In this document: piece by piece, positions 35,745 to 46,912 of the stretch
Layout: every line of letters begins with the position of its first letter
Position numbering within the stretch: position 1 is the first letter of the stretch
Assembly: GCA_001972305.1 (NCBI GenBank)
Contig: BDDD01005717.1
Span: forward strand, 8,329 to 72,328
DNA length: 64,000 nucleotides
Source of the DNA: Cephalotus follicularis
Taxonomy: Eukaryota > Streptophyta > Magnoliopsida > Oxalidales > Cephalotaceae
Direction of reading: 5' to 3'
Notes under the pieces: generated by a model
Told to the model about the DNA's origin: nothing
What the model saw: only the letters and a program-made list of their open reading frames with translations
Databases searched by the model: none
Program-made: the position numbers and the translations under genes

Positions 35745-37001
35745 TGTAACGCCCGAGAATTTCACATAATAAAATATTTTAATTCCGATATGATCCGGTT
35801 GTGAAATTAAGGAGAAATGGTGGAAATTCCATTTTAGTATGTGGCAATTGGAGAAAGGAATGTCAAAGTGTAGTTGGAATGGAAATATTGAAATATTGAG
35901 CTAAAGCATTGACGCCATATGAAAAGCGTCGACGCCTATGGGACAAAAGAGCACGTAGGTGCATGGACATGCACGTCGACGCCTATTGATAGCGTCGACG
36001 CCTTTAAGAGTAAAACGCAATAAGCGCTGACGCTTAAATATAAACTTCGACGATTTTCATTGAACATAAGAAACATTTAAACAGATAAGAAACGTGTCGC
36101 ATGGGGACAGGGAAATGCCACTTTCCAGGCACCGTAACATGCACCTTTAGACGTGTTGTGCATGCACCATGGTTCCTTGAGTTTCCAGGACTGAAAAGGG
36201 AAGAAAGGGTATGACAAGGGTGTGTATGCAACCTGCTAGAGAGGAGGAAAGAGACACCTGGTGCGCCATGCAACTAGGTGAGAAAGGTGTGTTACCTGGA
36301 CATGCATGTGGCCTGAGAGTGGCCATAAAACTCTCTTCTCATCAGATCACCTACGGGAGAGAAATAAGGGAAAGACGAAACACATGGAAACAAAAAGAGA
36401 AAAGGAGAGAAACGGTGGGGCAAAGACCAGATTGAGAGAAAGAGAAGGCAGGCCACTTTCTCCATTGTTGGCCTGGTTGAAGCTTTGAAGTTTGGAGCTA
36501 CTGGACCTGGAGCTTGTAATCGAACCTTTGGAGCTCGAACGCCACTAGACAAAGGACTTAAAGGGGTGGACATTCGGTTTCTAACTTGAAACCAGAGGTA
36601 GGGGGATTGTAGTGATAATATATGTATTCAATTGAGTTCAATGATACTGTTTACCATTGATGATGTGCATGACTGGCATGTTAATTTCGGATTTCTGGGG
36701 CTATTGGAATGTTACATGTCCACTGTTATGCTTAGACTGTACAAGCATGGTGGGTTTGATGTGCGTTTTGGATTGCATTGCCATGCTATCTGGTTTACTT
36801 CCCCTGGTTTTGTTTGGAACGACGATAATGACGCTACTAGGCTGCCAAAACGTCGACGCTCATGTTAAGCGTCGACACTTTCACGTATAAAAAGGACAGT
36901 AGACGTCGACACCTAAGAAAGCGTCGACGCCTTATAAGAACAAATTGCAGGACTGTGAAAATTGCTTGCGGGTTGCATGTGATGTTCACTTAGGGATTGT
37001 G
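35745..37001 (+). repeat. 3' LTR (left part) of the gag-only gypsy element
   Basis: Aligns to 31105-32361. Interrupted at 37001 by the next element and resumed at 46913. Three perfect GCGTCGACGC copies at 35926, 35992 and 36921. Confidence 0.85.
36997..37001. repeat. Target-site duplication, left copy (Tekay-like element)
   Basis: TTGTG, repeated at 46913-46917. Confidence 0.85.
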
Positions 37002-39741
37002 TGTAACACCCCCGGATGGCGGGAGTCGTCACAGGGTCGTATCATACGTAACATTTACTATCTGAGAATATACATTTCTTAACAAATCATAAGTTTGCTT
37101 TATAAGCCAATAACAGCCGAAAACGTGGCAGTCTTATCAAAACATTAAAACTTAACATTTTAACATATTAAGTAGTTACGGAAAACTCAAAACATAATTC
37201 AGTTCCAATTTAAAAACATAAAACATAATAATCCATGTTTCTGACCACTAAACATAACATAAGGATCACTCTCCTAAGGATCCAACACATAGGGTGGTCA
37301 TCACTCAATCACACTTTCCCCTGCTGCTCCTGAAAACCTGCCGCATGGAAACAAAAACGCGGCTGAGCAAACCTCAGTATGGATAAGGGAAATAAAACAG
37401 TAAAATTCCAATAATAACATAACAGATATCATAGCAATTAGAACAATTGCATAATTGTAAAATCACATTTGTACTTTCATAATTTCCATATAACTTCGGA
37501 ACAATTACGCAATCATTTCATAAAATCATTTATGAATCATACTGAGCCACATACATACCACATAACATAAATTTGGCAAGGGAGGTGCTAATTCCACATG
37601 CCCACTTGAATTGAAGTGTACGGCACTACACAAGTCAATTCTCACATACACATATCCGATAACACCTCGGACCACATATCTGAATTCACCTCAGATCACA
37701 TAAACTAGAATCGATTCATACGCCTCTATCATACATAGCGGATCCACAAATCCACCTCATGGGATTCGTTCATACACTCAGAGACGCCGTAGTCTAATCA
37801 CACCGCTACGGAAGTGTCACGTCCCCGTGCCAGGCCCACGACGTGCCTATGGTACGCCCCATAGGTGGGTACAATACTCAGTATTTATTTCAAAAATAAT
37901 TGATTTATCAAAATCATCTTAAAGTCACTTAACATATGTTTTCTCTTAACATATTCGAAAACCACTCACAACGGCATCATAACATATCGTATCATAACAG
38001 ATGGTAGCATAACATATCGTATGAATAAAGTGGGAATCAATTAAATATCAAACCAACTTTAATTGCGAAAAATGTCAAAGTCATAAAATATTCTCAATTT
38101 CATAAACGAAGAAGTTTAATAGAAATGTTCAGTTTGAATGACAGATAACCAAGGAACAGAAAATCCGTACCTTATGCGCTCACAAAGTTCTTACAAATAG
38201 ACAATTTAAACGGAATCCACTTGATGCACAACAATCTAAAAAGTCATTCAAAATCATACGTATAAGAGTCTAAAACACATCAGAAGTATTAAACAGACTC
38301 TTAACAGTGTTTGGAAAAGATTCGGATCGATTCGGAGATCAAACGAATTTAAACAGTTGAAAACAGTACATTCCAAAGCAAAACAGTCGACTAAAACAGG
38401 GCTCCAGTCGACTGGGGAGGCTTTGCTGTCGACTATTCATATGGTCCAGTCGACTACACAATTAAAAGTGCAGGCAGTCGACTGTGTTCATCCCTCCAGT
38501 CGGCTACACAACCAAGGTTGTCGACTGCATTCATGTGGCAGTCGGCTACCCAACCATTCCAGCCGACTGTCCACAGAGACAGCCGACTGTTCTGGGCAAC
38601 AGAACAGTTGGAAATTCGACGATTTGCTACTGAAAATGGTTCAAATGGTTTCTACATTAAACTAAAGACACATGGATATAAACATATGATCATATATGAC
38701 TTGTAGGTGACATAGAAACACAGAAACGACATATAAATAATTGGACAGTGACTTAACTTACAAAAAGGAAACAAGAAGACAATGGATGTACATGTCCAGA
38801 TTCTATCTCTAATCGATTACAGATATTATAAAACAAGTTTGTGACACATATATGAGTATAAAACGTGTTGACAATATCACTAACACAATGACAACATGTT
38901 TAGGCAGGAATCAATGACCCAAAGACACCAAGAGCACAAAAACTCAATTTTCACAACATTACTTCAAAACTATTACAAAAAGGACGAATTAACTGACCTG
39001 TAGTGATTCCCAGAACCCAAAACAGTAGAAGAAACACTAGCACACACCCACAATTCTGCTGTGAACAAAAACAGAGGAAGAAGAATACAAAACCATAACA
39101 TACTTAGACATACATAGCAAACTAAGAGAATTCAATCCAAAGAAACAACTAAAGGATCGAATTTACCTCTTTTGATTTTGAAGAATGAATTGCACAGCAG
39201 CTTGTTACACACTAACAAGGTAGAATCGGCAGTGGCTTGCAAGAAAGATGTGGGCAACATATAAAATGGCAAAGGTACTCTAATAAAGGAGAAAGGAGGA
39301 GACACAATTTGACCAAAAGGGGAAGAAAGGAGGATCTTCTGGAATTTGAAATGGGAAAAAGAGAGGCTTAGCATGTGATATTGATCGTGGGAAGAAGGAT
39401 TTACGGGAAAGGAGAAGGAAAGTAGGAAGAAAGTAGGAGAAAATGATAGAATAGGAAAAAGGAAAAATAAAGAATTAATAATAAAAGGAATTAAGGGATT
39501 TTAAAATAAAAAGGTAATTAATTTGTTTTTAATTAAAATAATTTTGGATTAAAATAAAATAAATAAAACCCAAACCCAACATAGCATAACATACCCAAAT
39601 TTTCGGACTGGTATCAGTCAGCTCAATTCACATAAACCCTAATCATAGGGAAACCGGACTTTTAAAATTAAACAAAATTAAAAGCCCGAAAACACGTACA
39701 AAATCCGAAAAAATACATTTACAAACGAGCAGGGTATTACA
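37002..39741 (-). repeat. 3' LTR of the Tekay-like element
   Basis: TGTAACACCCCCGG...GGGTATTACA. A cluster of CAGTCGACTG-type palindromes lies at 38380-38590. An 80-codon open frame at 39132-39374 recurs in the other LTR but is explained by LTR duplication. Confidence 0.9.
38380..38590 (-). repeat. Cluster of CAGTCGACTG palindromes
   Basis: About ten copies of AGTCGACT, GTCGACTG or the close variant AGCCGACTG in 210 bases; the same cluster is at 45545-45750 in the other LTR. Confidence 0.8.
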
Positions 39742-39753
39742 TCCACCTCCCCT
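39742..39753 (-). promoter_or_regulatory. Polypurine tract of the Tekay-like element
   Basis: Minus strand AGGGGAGGTGGA adjoining the 3' LTR. Confidence 0.75.
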
Positions 39754-39795
39754 GAAAAGAAGATTTTGTCCCGAAATCACAAACATAAACATATC

Positions 39796-40455
39796 TCAAA
39801 CAAACAAGTGTGGATATCGCTCCTGAATATGCTCATCTAGCTCCCAAGTAGCTTCACGTTCGGGATGATTCCTCCACAGCACTTTCACAAAAGAAACGGT
39901 CTTCCTACGTGTCACCCGTTCCTGTCGATCCAAAATAGCTTCGGCCTCCTCGTCACAAGATAGATCTTCTCGAATGCTGTCCAACGGATAGTGAACCACA
40001 TGTAGAGGATGATACTGATAACCCCTCAGCAAAGATACGTGGAATACATTATGGACATGTGCTAACTGCGGAGGCAAAGCTAACCGATAAGCAACCGCGC
40101 CTATCCTTTCCAGAACTTCGAAAGGCCCGATAAAACGCGAACTTAACTTTCCTTTCAGCACAAAACGTCGAATTCCTTTCCAAGGCGAAACTTTCAAAAA
40201 GACATGTTCACCAACCTTGAACTCCAAGTTCCTCCGATGTCTGTCCATATAACTCTTCTGTCGAGATTGAGCCGCTTTCAATCTCTCCCTTGCTATTTCC
40301 ACTTTCTCCGTAGTGACCTGTACTAGCTCGGGTCCATTCGATAACTCGCTCTCCAACTTCATCCCAACATGTCGGAGCACGACACTTCCTCCCATACAGA
40401 GATTCAAATGGAGCCATACCAATGCTAGCATGCTAACTGTTATTGTAGGCAAACT
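39796..40455 (-). pseudogene. Integrase C-terminus and chromodomain of the Tekay-like element
   Basis: Contains the plant chromovirus block KLSSRFIGPFEVLERIGAVA, then HVHNVFHVSLLR, and a C-terminal chromodomain-like region ending VLWRNHPEREATWELDEHI. Chromodomains steer integration towards heterochromatin marks in this lineage, which fits the repeat-rich setting. Confidence 0.8.
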
Positions 40456-40459
40456 CCAC

Positions 40460-41130
40460 CAAGCTCAAATACTCATCCCAGCTCCCAGTCCACTCCAAAG
40501 CACAAGACCTCAACATATCTTCTAAGGTCTGGATGGTCCTCTCAGTCTGCCCATCTGTCTATGGATGAAAAGTTGTACTGTAACGGAGCCTAGTACCCCA
40601 AGTTTTCTGAAACCCTTTCCAAAACTGCGAAGTGAAACGAGGATCCCTATCCGAAACAATGGATACCGGAGTCCCATGCAGTCTCACTATCTCCTGCTGA
40701 AACACCTCAGCCAAGCGATCCACAGAAAAGTCTTCTCGGATAGCCAAGAAGTGAGCCAATTTCGTCAATCGATCCACTACTACCCAGATAGCATCATTTC
40801 TTCTGAAAGTTCTCGGCAAACCCGTAACAAAGTCCATCGATATACTTTCCCATTTCCAGACCGGAACTTCCAAGGGTTGTAACAAACCACTAGCACGATG
40901 GTGTTCAATCTTTACCTGCTGCATATCAAACACTTCCCAACGTACTCCGCCACATCCCTTTTCATTCCATTCCACCAGAAATTCTTCTTCAAGTCCCTAT
41001 ACATTTTCGTAGAACCCGGATGTATAGAAAATGGAGAACTGTGTGCCTCTGACAAAACATCTCTGATAGAAAAATATGACGGAACACACAACCGATTACC
41101 CAGCCATATCACACCATGCCCATCCATACG
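40460..41130 (-). pseudogene. Integrase zinc-binding and catalytic core of the Tekay-like element
   Basis: Zinc-binding part with EAHSSPFSIHPGSTKMY and a C..C pair ([10 protein letters not shown]), then the core with [25 protein letters not shown] and [14 protein letters not shown]. The Asp residues of the D,D,E triad are visible in SMDFV and VSDRD. Confidence 0.8.
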
Positions 41131-41136
41131 GAACTC

Positions 41137-41637
41137 TTATTCTTTACCCTTTTCAACATTCTGGACTAAGGCCCAAAGCTCACCATCGTCACTCTGAGCT
41201 ATCTTAACCCGAGACACAAGAGTAGGCTTAACATTCATCGCAGCAATACAACCTTCAGAACCCCGAACATACAGATGCAGTTCCATCCGCTCCATATCAG
41301 CTATCAACTGCGGTTGAGTAAGCAAAGCCGCTACACTCCCAAAACTCTTCCAACTTAGAGCATCAGCTACCACATTTGCTTTACCAGGATGGTACTGAAT
41401 GTTCAGATCATAGTCCTTCAGAAGTTCTAACCACCTTCTCTGACGCATATTCAACTCTTTCTGCGTAAAGATGTACTTGAGACTCTTATGATCGGTTTAG
41501 ACGTCACAAGTTTCTCCGTACAAGTAGTGCCTCCAAATCTTCAACGCAAACACTACTGCTGCCAACTCGAGATCATGTGTAGGATAGTTCACTTCATAAG
41601 GCTTCAACTGTCTCGAAGCATAAGCTATCACATGACC
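41137..41637 (-). pseudogene. RNase H region of the Tekay-like element
   Basis: Wording such as [32 protein letters not shown] and, nearer the gap, a [13 protein letters not shown]-like stretch is diagnostic of gypsy RNase H. Continues into the assembly gap. Confidence 0.8.
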
Positions 41638-42540
41638 NNNNNNNNNNNNNNNNNNNNNNNNNNNNNNNNNNNNNNNNNNNNNNNNNNNNNNNNNNNNNNN
41701 NNNNNNNNNNNNNNNNNNNNNNNNNNNNNNNNNNNNNNNNNNNNNNNNNNNNNNNNNNNNNNNNNNNNNNNNNNNNNNNNNNNNNNNNNNNNNNNNNNNN
41801 NNNNNNNNNNNNNNNNNNNNNNNNNNNNNNNNNNNNNNNNNNNNNNNNNNNNNNNNNNNNNNNNNNNNNNNNNNNNNNNNNNNNNNNNNNNNNNNNNNNN
41901 NNNNNNNNNNNNNNNNNNNNNNNNNNNNNNNNNNNNNNNNNNNNNNNNNNNNNNNNNNNNNNNNNNNNNNNNNNNNNNNNNNNNNNNNNNNNNNNNNNNN
42001 NNNNNNNNNNNNNNNNNNNNNNNNNNNNNNNNNNNNNNNNNNNNNNNNNNNNNNNNNNNNNNNNNNNNNNNNNNNNNNNNNNNNNNNNNNNNNNNNNNNN
42101 NNNNNNNNNNNNNNNNNNNNNNNNNNNNNNNNNNNNNNNNNNNNNNNNNNNNNNNNNNNNNNNNNNNNNNNNNNNNNNNNNNNNNNNNNNNNNNNNNNNN
42201 NNNNNNNNNNNNNNNNNNNNNNNNNNNNNNNNNNNNNNNNNNNNNNNNNNNNNNNNNNNNNNNNNNNNNNNNNNNNNNNNNNNNNNNNNNNNNNNNNNNN
42301 NNNNNNNNNNNNNNNNNNNNNNNNNNNNNNNNNNNNNNNNNNNNNNNNNNNNNNNNNNNNNNNNNNNNNNNNNNNNNNNNNNNNNNNNNNNNNNNNNNNN
42401 NNNNNNNNNNNNNNNNNNNNNNNNNNNNNNNNNNNNNNNNNNNNNNNNNNNNNNNNNNNNNNNNNNNNNNNNNNNNNNNNNNNNNNNNNNNNNNNNNNNN
42501 NNNNNNNNNNNNNNNNNNNNNNNNNNNNNNNNNNNNNNNN
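41638..42540. other. Assembly gap (903 N)
   Basis: A run of N covering the reverse transcriptase and probably the protease/RT linker of the Tekay-like element. Open frames crossing it are not evidence of coding. Confidence 0.99.
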
Positions 42541-43050
42541 ATCGTAGCCCGATGACGATCCAACCAGTTCATTCCCAGGATCATATCGAAGTCATACATA
42601 TTGATAGGCAAAAGATCCGCATCACGAATCCGATCATTGAAAACAAGAGGACAAGCATAAAAGCACTCAGATATCGCAACAGAAGAACCCGTAGGGGTCG
42701 AAAGAACCAAAGTTGGATCAAGCAACTGGGAAGACATCCCAAGATGCCGAACAAAAGACCTCGCTACAACCGAGTGGGTCGATCCAGTATCATACAAAAC
42801 ATAAGCCCTATGGTTACCAACATAAATAAAGCCCGAAACTGTACCTGGTGCGTTAGCTGCCTGCTGAGTCGTGATAGCAAAGACAAGACCTCCCACGTTG
42901 CGCTGTCCATGATCTGTATTTTTTTCCTTCCTTTCCCTTGCACGAGGGTCAGGACAATCCTTCACGAAATGCCCTTTGTGTCCACACACAAAATAGGCCC
43001 AGATAGCCTTATAGCATACTCCCACCGGATGCTGTCTACCACACACATCA
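42541..43050 (-). pseudogene. Zinc knuckle and protease of the Tekay-like element
   Basis: A CCHC knuckle (CGHKGHFVKDC, preceded by the matching Cys) is followed by the aspartic protease with active-site motif YDTGSTHS and the DFDMILGMNWL block typical of gypsy proteases. Confidence 0.8.
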
Positions 43051-43159
43051 CACTTTGCAATCTGAACATCTGCAGCTCCCTGAGTCTGCCTCGGGTCATT
43101 ACCGGAATGTTGTTGTCCCCGGTTATCATTTCTCTTCCCTCGCTTGCCATTCCTATTCT

Positions 43160-44056
43160 TATTCTATCCAGAACCTTGCCCCTGAGAATCCCCTCTGTTT
43201 CTCTTCCTATCACTCTCCTGTCGAGCAGCCTGGAAATCTAACCTTTCCACCTCAATGTTCTTTGCCGCATTAGTCCCTTCAGATACATCAGCAAACCTGG
43301 TGTTGATCAATTTACCCCGGAGCTGATAATGCAACATCCACTTGAACTTTTCTGCCTGCTCCAATGCTGTCCCTGCCGCAGAACCAGCAAAACTAGCAAG
43401 CCTAGTGAAACGGGTCAAGAACTCTGTCACCGACTCTCCATCCTTCTGTCTGGTATTGATAAACTCTCTGGCGTAAGCCTCCTTATCAGCGGAGGGAAAG
43501 TACTGCTGATAAAAGACCTCGCAAAACTCATACCAGGTCAAAGTCTCCGCATAGTTGCCACCCATAGCCCAAACCACAGCTTTCCACCATTTCTGAGCAT
43601 CACCCTCAAGCTTGTACACAGCTAACTTAATCTTCTGTTCATCACTGCAACCAAGCACATCAAAGATCTTGTCCATATTAGCAATCTAGTGCTCAGCTTC
43701 CACCGGAGTCACGGCTGAGCTGAAAGACTGCGGTCTCTGCTTCTGGAACCGCTCTAGCCAAACATAAGTGGGCGTATCAGTCCTGTCCCCAGCATCTCTT
43801 CCCAACTGGACATCAGCTGGAGCATGATTAGCGACAACCGGCTCCCTACGGTCCTGATTCTGATTCTGTTCACTCAACACGAGTCGTATCTCCTGAGCGA
43901 CTGCCTGATGTACAAGCTCCTCCATAGAAGGCTCATTTCTAGCTTCCTGAGCCTCACGGGTGCAGTCCTCTGAGCAGCGTTCCTTGTACGTGCCATCCAC
44001 GAAAAGACGCTTAAACATAAAACATCATAAGGAACAAAACAGAAAGCAGAAAACAT
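43160..44056 (-). pseudogene. gag: Gag of the Tekay-like element
   Basis: Contains the Gag domain pattern IFDVLGCSDEQKIKLAVYKL, then DAQKWWKAV, FYQQYFP and EFLTRFTRLASFAG. The N-terminal part is rich in Glu and Gln. Broken. Confidence 0.75.
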
Positions 44057-44150
44057 ATCAGAAAATCATAACCGAAACAGCCTAACCCGGTGTCTACCCA
44101 ATCTCACAGGTCAAACCTAGTCAGGTCTTCTAAGGAAACAAAACCTAAAT

Positions 44151-44163
44151 CCCTGATACCATA
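44151..44163 (-). promoter_or_regulatory. Primer-binding site of the Tekay-like element
   Basis: Minus strand TATGGTATCAGGG, a few bases inside the 5' LTR; the initiator-Met tRNA type. Confidence 0.75.
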
Positions 44164-44166
44164 ATC

Positions 44167-46912
44167 TGTAACACCCCTGGACAGCAGGAGTTGTCACAGG
44201 GTCATATCATACGTAACATTTACTATCTGAGCATATACATTTCTTAACAAATCATAAGTTTGCTTTATAAACCAATAACAGCCGAAAACGTGGTAGTCTT
44301 ATCAAAACATTAAAACTTAACATTTTAACATATTAAGTAGTTGCGAAAAACTCAAAACATAATTTAGTTCCAATTTAAAAACATAAAACATAATAATCCA
44401 TGTTTCTGACCACTAAACATAACATAAGGATCACTCTCCTAAGGATCCAACACATAGGGTGGTCATCACTCAATCACACTTTCCCCCGCTGCTACTAAAA
44501 ACCTGCCGCATGGAAACAAAAACGCGGCTGAGCAAACCTCAGTACGGATAAGGGAAATAAAACAGTAAAATTCCAATAATAACATAACAGATATCATAGC
44601 AATTAGAACAATTGCATAATTATAAAATCACATTTGTACTTTCATAATTTCCATATAACTTCGGAACAATTACGCAATCATTTCATAAAATCATTTATGA
44701 ATCATACTGAGCCACATACATACCACATAACATAAATTTGGCAAGGGAGGCGCTAATTCCACATGCCCACTTGAATTGAAGTGTACGGCACTACACAAGT
44801 CAATTCTCACATACACATATCCGATCACACCTCGGACCAGATATAAGAATTCACCTCAGATCACATAAACTAGAATCGATTCATACGCCTCTATGATACA
44901 TAGCGGATCCACAAATCCACCTCATGGGATTCGTTCATACACTCAGAGACGCCGTAGTCTAATCACAGCGCTACGGAAGTGTCACATCCCCGTGCCAGGC
45001 CCACGACGTGCCTATGGTACGCCCCATAGCTGGGTACAATACTCAGTATTTATTTCAAAAATAATTGATTTATCAAAATCAACTTAAAGTCACTTAACAT
45101 ATGTTTTCTCTTAACATATTCGAAAACCACTCACAACGGCATCATAACATATCGTATCAGAACAGATGGTAGCATAACATATCGTATGAATAAAGTCAGA
45201 ATCGATTAAATATCAAACCAACTTTAATTGCGAAACATGTCAAAGTCATAAAATATTCTCAATTTCATAAATGAAGAAGTTTAACAGAACTGTTCAGTTT
45301 GAATGACTGATAACCAAGGAACAGAAAATCCGTACCTGATGCGCTCACAAAGTTCTTACAAATAGACAATTTAAACGGAATCCACTTGAAGCACAATAAT
45401 CTAAAAAGTCATTCAAAATCATACGTATAAGAGTCTAAAACACATCAGAAGCATTAAACAAACTCTTAACAATGTTTGGAAAAGATTCGGATCGATTCGG
45501 GGATCAAACGAATTTAAACCGTTGAAAACAGTACATTCCAGGGCAAAACAGTCGACTAAAACAGGGCTCCAGTCGACTGGGGAGGCTTGGCAGTCGACTA
45601 TTCATATGGTCCAGTCGACTACACAATTAAAAGTGCAGGCAGTCAACTGTGTTCATCCCTCCAGTCGACTACATAACCAAGGCAGTTGACTGCATTCATG
45701 TGGCAGTCGGCTACCCAACCATTCCAGCCGACTGTCCACAGAGACAGCCGACTGTTCTGGGCGACAGAGCAGGTGGAAATTCGACGATTTGCTACTGAAA
45801 ATGGTTCAAATGGTTTCTACATTAAACTAGAGACATATGGGCATAAACATATGATCATATATGACTTGTAGGTGACATAGAAACACAGAAACGACATATA
45901 AATAATTGGACATTGACTTAACTTACAAAAAGAAAACAAGAATACAATGGATGTACATGTCCAGATTCTGTCTCTAATCGATTACCGATGTTATAAAATA
46001 AGTTTGTGACACATATATGAGTATAAAACATGTTGACAATATCACTAACACAATGACAACATGTTTAGGCAGGAATCAATGACCCAAAGACACCAAGAGC
46101 ACAAAAACTCAATTTTCACAACATTACTACAAAACTATTACAAAAAGGACGAATTAACTGACCTGTAGTGATTCCCAGAACACAAAACAGTAGAAGAAAC
46201 ACTAGCACACACCCACAATTCTGCTGTGAACAAAAACAGAGGAAGAAGAATACAAAACCATAACATACTTAGACATACATAGCAAACTAAGAGAATTCAA
46301 TCCAAAGAAACAACTAAAGGATCGAATTTACCTCTTCTGATTTTGAAGAATGAATTGCACAGCAGCTTGTTACACACTAACAAGGCAGAATCGGCAGTGG
46401 CTTGCAAGAAAGATGTGGGCAACATATAAAATGGCAAAGGTACTCTAATAAAGGAGAAAGGGGGAGACACAATTTGACCAAAAGGGGAAGAAAGGAGGAT
46501 CTTCTGGAATTTGAAATGGGAAAAAGAGAGGCTTAGCATGTGATATTGATGGTGGGAAGAAGGATTTACGGGAAAGGAGAAGGAAAGTAGGAAGAAAGTA
46601 GAAGAAAATGATAAAATAGGAAAAAGGAAAAATAAAGAATTAATAATAAAAGGAATTAAGGGATTTTAAAATAAAAAGGTAATTAATTTGTTTTTAATTA
46701 AAATAATTTTGGATTACAATAAAATAAATAAAACCCAAACCCAACATAGCATAGCATAACATACCCAAATTTTCGGACTGGTATCAGTCAGCTCAATTCA
46801 CATAAACCCTAATCATAGGGCAACCGGACTTTTAAAATTAAACAAAATTAAAAGCCCAAAAACACGTATAAAATCCGAAAAAAATACATTTACGAATGAG
46901 CAGGGTATTACA
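44167..46912 (-). repeat. 5' LTR of the Tekay-like element
   Basis: Aligns to 37002-39741 over its full length. CAGTCGACTG-type cluster at 45545-45750. Confidence 0.9.

Larger units (their letters stand above)
37002..46912 (-). mobile_element. Young Tekay/Del-like chromovirus, nearly complete
   Basis: LTRs of about 2.74 kb at 37002-39741 and 44167-46912, perfect TTGTG duplication, primer-binding site and polypurine tract all set the minus orientation. The interior has gag, zinc knuckle, protease, RNase H, integrase and chromodomain in order; the reverse transcriptase lies in the 903-base assembly gap. LTR divergence is about 2 percent by eye, largely at C/T positions, so the element is probably under a million years old. 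About five or six breaks in the visible coding part. Confidence 0.9.

Noticed and set aside
39132-39374. 80-codon frame conserved at 46297-46539
   Set aside because: Both lie in LTRs of the same young element, so identity is due to LTR duplication; no known domain.
41488-43046. Long frames of 355 and 472 codons
   Set aside because: Most of their length is the N gap. Only the part of the minus-strand frame outside the gap (zinc knuckle and protease) is meaningful.
42552-43241. 229-codon plus-strand frame
   Set aside because: Antisense shadow of the Gag, zinc knuckle and protease of the Tekay-like element, which have clear domain matches on the minus strand.
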